Assembly (NCBI GenBank): GCA_947496905.1
Contig: CANMEW010000018.1
Coordinates: 1-17,857, forward strand
DNA: 17,857 nt
Direction of reading: 5' to 3'
Origin: Rickettsiales bacterium
GTDB lineage: Bacteria; Pseudomonadota; Alphaproteobacteria; Rickettsiales; UBA1997
This document shows positions 14,273 through 17,857 of this stretch, piece by piece (within the stretch, counting starts at the first letter, position 1; each line of letters begins with the position of its first letter). The translations under genes and the position numbers were made by a program. The notes under the pieces are model-generated. The model worked only from the letters and a program-made list of their open reading frames with translations. It had not been told where the DNA came from and did no database searches.

Positions 14273-15220
14273 ATGGATAAAATCCTTGTTACTGGTGCCT
14301 TGGGGCAGATTGGTTCTGAGCTTACTACGGCACTAAAAAAAATTTACGGCGATCGCAATGTAATCACTTCTGATGTTCGTGACGGAGTAATTGCTGAAGA
14401 ATTTCTGCCTTACGAAAAGCTGAACGTGCTAGATAAATCAAGGCTTGCCGAGATTGTTCAAAAGCACGACATCAAAATAATTTACCATCTTGCGGCAATT
14501 CTTTCTGCTGCTGGTGAAAAAAATCCTAACCTGTGCTGGGATGTGAATATGACCGGTCTGCACAATGTGTTAGAAGTGGCGCGTGAGTGCGGCGTGAAGC
14601 AGATTATTTGCCCAAGTTCAATTGCGGTTTTTGGATCAGAAACACCACGTGACAACACTCCGCAAGAAACTGTGATTTTGCCAAAAACAATGTACGGTCT
14701 TACCAAGGCGGCGGGGGAACTGCTTTGCGAATATTACGTGGCTAAATTTGGAATCGATGTGAGGGGAATTCGTTACCCCGGATTGATCAGCTACAAAACT
14801 TTACCAGGTGGCGGCACAACAGACTACGCAGTAGAAATTTTTTTTGAGGCAATCAGAAAAAAATCTTACACCTGCTTTCTTGCGGCAGACACGGTGCTGC
14901 CAATGATGTACATGCCGGACGCCATTCGCGGCACAATTCAACTGGCTGAAACCGATTTCTCGAAATTAAAAAATCACTCCAACTTCAACTTTTCTGGAAT
15001 CAGTTTTTCTTGCGCGGAACTTGCGAGCGAAATTCAGAAACACATTCCTGATTTTAAAATTAACTACGCACCAGACTTCCGCCAAAAGATCGCTGATTCT
15101 TGGCCGCGCTCAATTGATGATTCTCAGGCGCGGGAGCAGTGGGGGTGGGAAGCTGAATATGGCATGCAAAAGATGGTTGCTGACATGCTTAAAAACCTAT
15201 CACACCTAAAATCTTCCTAA
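14273..15220 (+). CDS. SDR-type L-threonine 3-dehydrogenase (epimerase-like)
   Basis: Oxidises L-threonine to 2-amino-3-oxobutanoate with NAD+. The 315-residue product belongs to the UDP-galactose 4-epimerase-like group of threonine dehydrogenases (as in Cupriavidus and Flavobacterium), not the zinc type. Seen: the NAD-binding GALGQIG (8-14), HLAAILSAAGEKNP (72-85), PSSIAVFG (114-121), catalytic YGLTK (Y141, K145), and the subfamily segment RYPGLISYKTLPGGGTTDYA. The partner that would cleave the product to glycine and acetyl-CoA (kbl) is not in the window. GGAG at 14264-14267, overlapping the stop of the previous gene, is a well-spaced ribosome site for the ATG at 14273. The last 32 bp overlap the convergent tmk. 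Confidence 0.88.
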   Translation: MDKILVTGALGQIGSELTTALKKIYGDRNVITSDVRDGVIAEEFLPYEKLNVLDKSRLAEIVQKHDIKIIYHLAAILSAAGEKNPNLCWDVNMTGLHNVLEVARECGVKQIICPSSIAVFGSETPRDNTPQETVILPKTMYGLTKAAGELLCEYYVAKFGIDVRGIRYPGLISYKTLPGGGTTDYAVEIFFEAIRKKSYTCFLAADTVLPMMYMPDAIRGTIQLAETDFSKLKNHSNFNFSGISFSCAELASEIQKHIPDFKINYAPDFRQKIADSWPRSIDDSQAREQWGWEAEYGMQKMVADMLKNLSHLKSS

Positions 15221-15800
15221 TTTCCTCAAAAATTTCTTGCTGACTTTTTGTGCCATCAATGACTTTGATGCGCGTATTTTTTGTGACTAAATCCAAAAAT
15301 CCGTCACGAACCTTCTGGTGAAAATCGAACCCTAATTTTTCGTAACGATTATTTCCTTCCCTGCCTTCGATGCGTGTAAATGCTAGCGCAACTGGTACAT
15401 CAATTAAAAAAGTTACGCTTGGTGCGAAACCGCCAATTGTCATTTTTTTGACCTCGTCAATTAATTTTTCATCAAGTCCAAAAGCACTTCCTTGGTAGGC
15501 GTAAGTTGAGTCAAAAAAGCGGTCAGAAATCACAATTTTATTTTGACTGAGTGCCGGCTTTATTAACTTCTCTACATGCTCAAGTCGTGCGGCAAAATTC
15601 AGAAAAAGCTCAGTTTTTGCCTCGAGCCCCTCAATGTTTTCTTCAATTAAAATTTCGCGAATTTTCTCGCCAGCCTTTGTTCCTCCGGGTTCTCGCGTGA
15701 GGATCGCCTCGACTTTTTGCGACAGAAAAAACTCATGCAACATTTTTGCCTGAGTTGATTTTCCGCACCCCTCAATTCCTTCAAAGCTAATAAATTTCAT
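15189..15800 (-). CDS. tmk: Thymidylate kinase
   Basis: Phosphorylates dTMP to dTDP using ATP. The 203-residue length is normal. Seen: P-loop FEGIEGCGKSTQ (6-17), TREPGGT, the DR motif in ISDRFFDSTYAYQG, and the lid region RIEGREGNNRYE. The C-terminus overlaps the 3' end of the threonine dehydrogenase gene by 32 bp, tail to tail. The start codon lies in a CATG shared with the start of the divergent SDR gene, so its promoter must lie within that gene. A TAAAAT hexamer about 30 bp upstream is a candidate -10. Confidence 0.96.
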   Translation of the reverse strand: MKFISFEGIEGCGKSTQAKMLHEFFLSQKVEAILTREPGGTKAGEKIREILIEENIEGLEAKTELFLNFAARLEHVEKLIKPALSQNKIVISDRFFDSTYAYQGSAFGLDEKLIDEVKKMTIGGFAPSVTFLIDVPVALAFTRIEGREGNNRYEKLGFDFHQKVRDGFLDLVTKNTRIKVIDGTKSQQEIFEEIRKILGVIGF

Positions 15801-16566
15801 GATGAATCTTAAAAATATTTTAATTACTGGTGCTGGTAGTGGAATTGGTCGCGCCCTTGCACTGTCTTATTCGGCGGCTGGTGTGAATTTATTTTTGTGC
15901 GGACGAAATTTGCAGAAGTTGCAAGAGGTAAAAAATTTGTGCGAGGCCTTAAAAGCAAATGTTCTTTTGGAAGTTTTGGATGTTCGCGACGAGCTTCAAA
16001 CTCAAAATTGGATTACAAAAATTGAAGAAAATTTCGAACTCGATTTGGTAATTGCCAATGCCGGAATTTCTGCAGGAACGGCTGGCGGAACGGAAAGTTT
16101 TTCTCAAGTGAAGGAGATTTTTTCCACCAACTTGAATGGAGTTTTAAACGTAATTTATCCGGCAATTGAAAGGATGAAAATTAGGCGAAGAGGACAGATT
16201 GGAATTGTCTCATCGTTAGCTGGGTTTCGTGGCTTGCCAAGCTCTCCAGCCTATTCCGCAAGCAAGGCTGCAGTTAGAGTTTTTGGTGAAGGTTTGCGTG
16301 GAAATCTAGCTAGGCTGGGAATTGAAGTTAGCGTGATTTGCCCTGGATACGTGAGGACGCCAATGACTGACGTGAATGAATTCCCAATGCCATTTTTAAT
16401 GAGTGCGGAGCAATGTGCTTCAATCATTAAAAGTGGGTTAGAGAAAAATAAATCGCGCATCGCCTTTCCCTTTCCACTCTATTTTGTGGTGTGGCTAATG
16501 ATGTTGCTTTCAACAAAAATTACCGATCCAATTTTTGCTAAATTGCCTGGAAAAAAATCCTTGTGA
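15799..16566 (+). CDS. Short-chain dehydrogenase/reductase, substrate unknown
   Basis: A classical SDR of 255 residues. Seen: cofactor motif TGAGSGIG (10-17), LDVRD (60-64), NAG (87-89), N112, catalytic serine near 138-139 in IVSSLAG, and YSASK (Y152, K156). The motif CGRN after the second strand suggests NADP(H) preference, but weakly. The C-terminus carries a hydrophobic stretch (about 226-245, PLYFVVWLMMLLS) that could associate with a membrane, as in some lipid- or envelope-linked SDRs. The start is either the ATG at 15799, which overlaps the tmk start codon by two bases, or the next codon, ATG at 15802. No Shine-Dalgarno is visible. The substrate cannot be assigned. Confidence 0.9.
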   Translation: MMNLKNILITGAGSGIGRALALSYSAAGVNLFLCGRNLQKLQEVKNLCEALKANVLLEVLDVRDELQTQNWITKIEENFELDLVIANAGISAGTAGGTESFSQVKEIFSTNLNGVLNVIYPAIERMKIRRRGQIGIVSSLAGFRGLPSSPAYSASKAAVRVFGEGLRGNLARLGIEVSVICPGYVRTPMTDVNEFPMPFLMSAEQCASIIKSGLEKNKSRIAFPFPLYFVVWLMMLLSTKITDPIFAKLPGKKSL

Positions 16567-16586
16567 AAAGTGTCTCTAGGGCGCCT

Positions 16587-17726
16587 CTAAGAATTTTCGC
16601 TCAAATCCCAGCGTGCTTTTGGTTTAAAATTTAAGTCATCCACCTTCTCCAGTCTCAACTTCTCTAAGCCACACCACGCAACCATTGCGGCGTTGTCGGT
16701 GCAAAGTGAAATCGGCGGCGTGACCACTTCCAAATTGTGTTTTTCTGCCCAACTTTTGAGGTGAGAAAAAATGCGTCTGTTCGCCGCGACTCCTCCAGCA
16801 ATTACTAACTTTTTTAAAACCCTCTTTGCAAAAGAGGGTGGCTGCGAGTTGTCTTTTTCGCAACTCGCAGTCGGGTGATTTTTAGTGAGTTCAGAATCTA
16901 AAACTCCTTCTTTCAAAACATTCTCCAGACGATTCACAAGAATCTCGCAGACCACGCGCTGAAAGGATGCGCAGATGTTCACCTTGTCGCGCTCGCTTAC
17001 TTTTTTTGGTGAAGTGAGGTGAGAAAATTCCTCGCCAACCAGCTTTTCAATTTCACGACGTACAGCAGTTTTTAATCCAGAAAAAGAGAAATCACAAAGG
17101 TGCTTTTTGTTGAGCAGGCCGTCAATTAATGGTCGCGAAAAGTTGAAAGATTTTTCGTCTCCAAGCAGTGCGAGCTTTTCAACAGCGGGCCCTCCCGGAT
17201 AAGGTAAATCAAGCATTTGCGCCACTTTGTCGAAGGCTTCTCCAAGGGCGTCGTCAATTGTTTCTCCAAGCTTTTCATAGTTGCCAACTGCGTGGGCCAA
17301 CAAGATTTGGCAATGCCCGCCAGAAATTAGGAGTAGGAGGTAGGGGAATTCTAAATTTGAAGTAAGGCGCGCAGTCAGGGAGTGTGCCTCTAGGTGGTTT
17401 ACGGCGAGAAAGGGTTTTTTGTAAACCGACGCTAAAGTTTTTGCTGCCAGCATTCCAACAATTACGCCGCCAATTAGGCCGGGTCCGCAAGTTGCAGCGA
17501 AGCCGTCAATCTCTTCAAATTTCAAATTAGCCTCACGCAAAGCCTGCAACATTAGCTTATCCAAAATCTCAATGTGACCTCTGGCAGCAAGCTCTGGCAC
17601 CACTCCACCAAATTCTGCATGCAGGGCAATTTGTGAATTTAAAATGTGAGAGAGGATGTTTTTTTGATCGTCCACAATCGCTACCGCCGTTTCATCGCAA
17701 GATGTTTCAATACCGAGAATTTTCAT
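16587..17726 (-). CDS. tsaD: tRNA N6-adenosine threonylcarbamoyltransferase
   Basis: Catalytic subunit of the complex that transfers the threonylcarbamoyl group to A37 of ANN-decoding tRNAs. Seen: the N-terminal ASKHA motif LGIETSCDETAVAI (4-17), ELAARGH, metal-binding HLEAH (H111, H115), ISGGHCQI (134-141), FSFSGLKTAV (213-222) and AGGVAANRR (310-318). All key residues are intact. At 379 residues it is longer than the usual 335-350; the excess is an insertion at about residues 272-306, between the helix ending VLKEG and the strand VLKKLVIAGGVAAN. That insertion carries two perfect palindromes at DNA level (listed separately). It is convergent with the SDR gene, 20 bp apart, with no clear terminator. 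Confidence 0.96.
   Translation of the reverse strand: MKILGIETSCDETAVAIVDDQKNILSHILNSQIALHAEFGGVVPELAARGHIEILDKLMLQALREANLKFEEIDGFAATCGPGLIGGVIVGMLAAKTLASVYKKPFLAVNHLEAHSLTARLTSNLEFPYLLLLISGGHCQILLAHAVGNYEKLGETIDDALGEAFDKVAQMLDLPYPGGPAVEKLALLGDEKSFNFSRPLIDGLLNKKHLCDFSFSGLKTAVRREIEKLVGEEFSHLTSPKKVSERDKVNICASFQRVVCEILVNRLENVLKEGVLDSELTKNHPTASCEKDNSQPPSFAKRVLKKLVIAGGVAANRRIFSHLKSWAEKHNLEVVTPPISLCTDNAAMVAWCGLEKLRLEKVDDLNFKPKARWDLSENS
16819..16870 (-). repeat. Tandem palindromes forming an in-frame insertion in tsaD
   Basis: Two adjacent perfect inverted repeats, plus-strand reading: ACCCTCTTT-GCA-AAAGAGGGT (16819-16839) and CTGCGAGTTG, 9-nt loop, CAACTCGCAG (16842-16851 / 16861-16870). They lie inside the extra segment of TsaD and are translated as TASCEKDNSQPPSFAK. 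The protein frame is kept. The sequence is unrelated to the repeat in ppdK, so it would be a second element type. It resembles coding-region palindromic elements known in Rickettsia in behaviour, not in sequence that I can match. Confidence 0.75.
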
Positions 17727-17857
17727 GAAGTGGTGAGGGTAATTGTTTAATGGGTGCCTCGAAAAAATCTAATTTTGAGAGGTTCCTTAGGTAAAAAAGC
17801 TGAACCCGCGCCCATGGCTGCTCTAAGACCACTCGCCTAGAGCCGCATGCGCTCAAG
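17707..17857 (-). CDS. Possible C-terminal fragment of an upstream gene, running off right edge
   Basis: On the minus strand a frame is open from the window end to a stop at 17707-17709, about 49 codons, overlapping the first 20 bases of tsaD. It contains the segment VQLFYLRNLSKLDFFEAPIK, which is protein-like, but the first part uses AGG and CGA codons that are uncommon in the neighbours. No family is recognised, and the frame may be chance. Confidence 0.18.
   Translation of the reverse strand, partial: LSACGSRRVVLEQPWARVQLFYLRNLSKLDFFEAPIKQLPSPLHENSRY
17820..17843. other. Hairpin in GC-richer right edge
   Basis: GCTCTA (17820-17825) and TAGAGC (17838-17843) form a perfect 6-bp stem with a 12-nt loop, followed at once by an 8-bp palindrome CGCATGCG (17844-17851). 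The surrounding 50 bp are richer in G and C than the rest of the window. It may be the edge of a structured RNA or a regulatory site beyond the window, but I recognise no RNA family. Confidence 0.25.

Noticed and set aside
16564..16590. Possible shared terminator between the SDR gene and tsaD (GGCGCC region)
   Set aside because: Only a short imperfect inverted repeat with no T-run on either side, so not supportable as an intrinsic terminator.
17785..17815. T-run on the minus strand near 17792 as a terminator
   Set aside because: The sequence just before it, read on the minus strand, does not form a stem adjacent to the T-run.

Overview
This is an AT-rich bacterial chromosomal window, densely packed with genes on both strands. 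The gene set points to an alphaproteobacterium of the Rickettsiales/Holosporales kind: a VirB10-type type IV secretion protein, pyruvate phosphate dikinase (PPDK) with its DUF299 regulator, a CimA-type citramalate synthase, a SPOR lipoprotein next to a D,D-carboxypeptidase, and in-frame palindromic insertions inside housekeeping genes that resemble Rickettsia palindromic elements. The lineage is an inference from gene content, not from a marker phylogeny. Amino-acid biosynthesis and threonine catabolism genes argue against the most reduced obligate intracellular relatives.

Layout. Bases 1-670 hold no confidently called gene: there are traces of a possibly decayed minus-strand membrane-protein gene at the left edge and a small serine-rich plus-strand reading frame. 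Bases 671-6120 are a tightly coupled plus-strand block: virB10-like, PPDK regulatory protein, a degenerate NtrC-type response regulator, cimA and an unknown 84-residue protein, with junctions of -4 to +5 nt. Bases 6115-11606 are a minus-strand block that converges on it. In transcription order this is a SPOR-domain lipoprotein, an unknown proline-rich lipoprotein, dacA-type carboxypeptidase and ppdK, led by a good sigma70-like promoter at 11641-11669. A 157-bp divergent intergenic region separates it from a plus-strand run: eno, an RlmI-like rRNA methyltransferase and an SDR-type L-threonine 3-dehydrogenase (11764-15220). The minus-strand tmk overlaps the tail of the last gene and shares its start-codon tetranucleotide CATG with a divergent SDR oxidoreductase. 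tsaD on the minus strand closes the window, followed by about 130 bp of unassigned sequence with a small hairpin.

How the genes fit together. Several products act at the phosphoenolpyruvate-pyruvate node: enolase makes PEP, PPDK interconverts PEP and pyruvate, its regulator switches PPDK on and off, and CimA draws pyruvate and acetyl-CoA into isoleucine synthesis. The minus block's first three genes are cell-envelope genes. The most notable oddities are the response regulator, which has lost both the GAFTGA loop and the Walker B acidic pair, and two unrelated in-frame palindromic insertions, one in ppdK and one in tsaD. I found no CRISPR array, insertion sequence, tRNA or rRNA gene.
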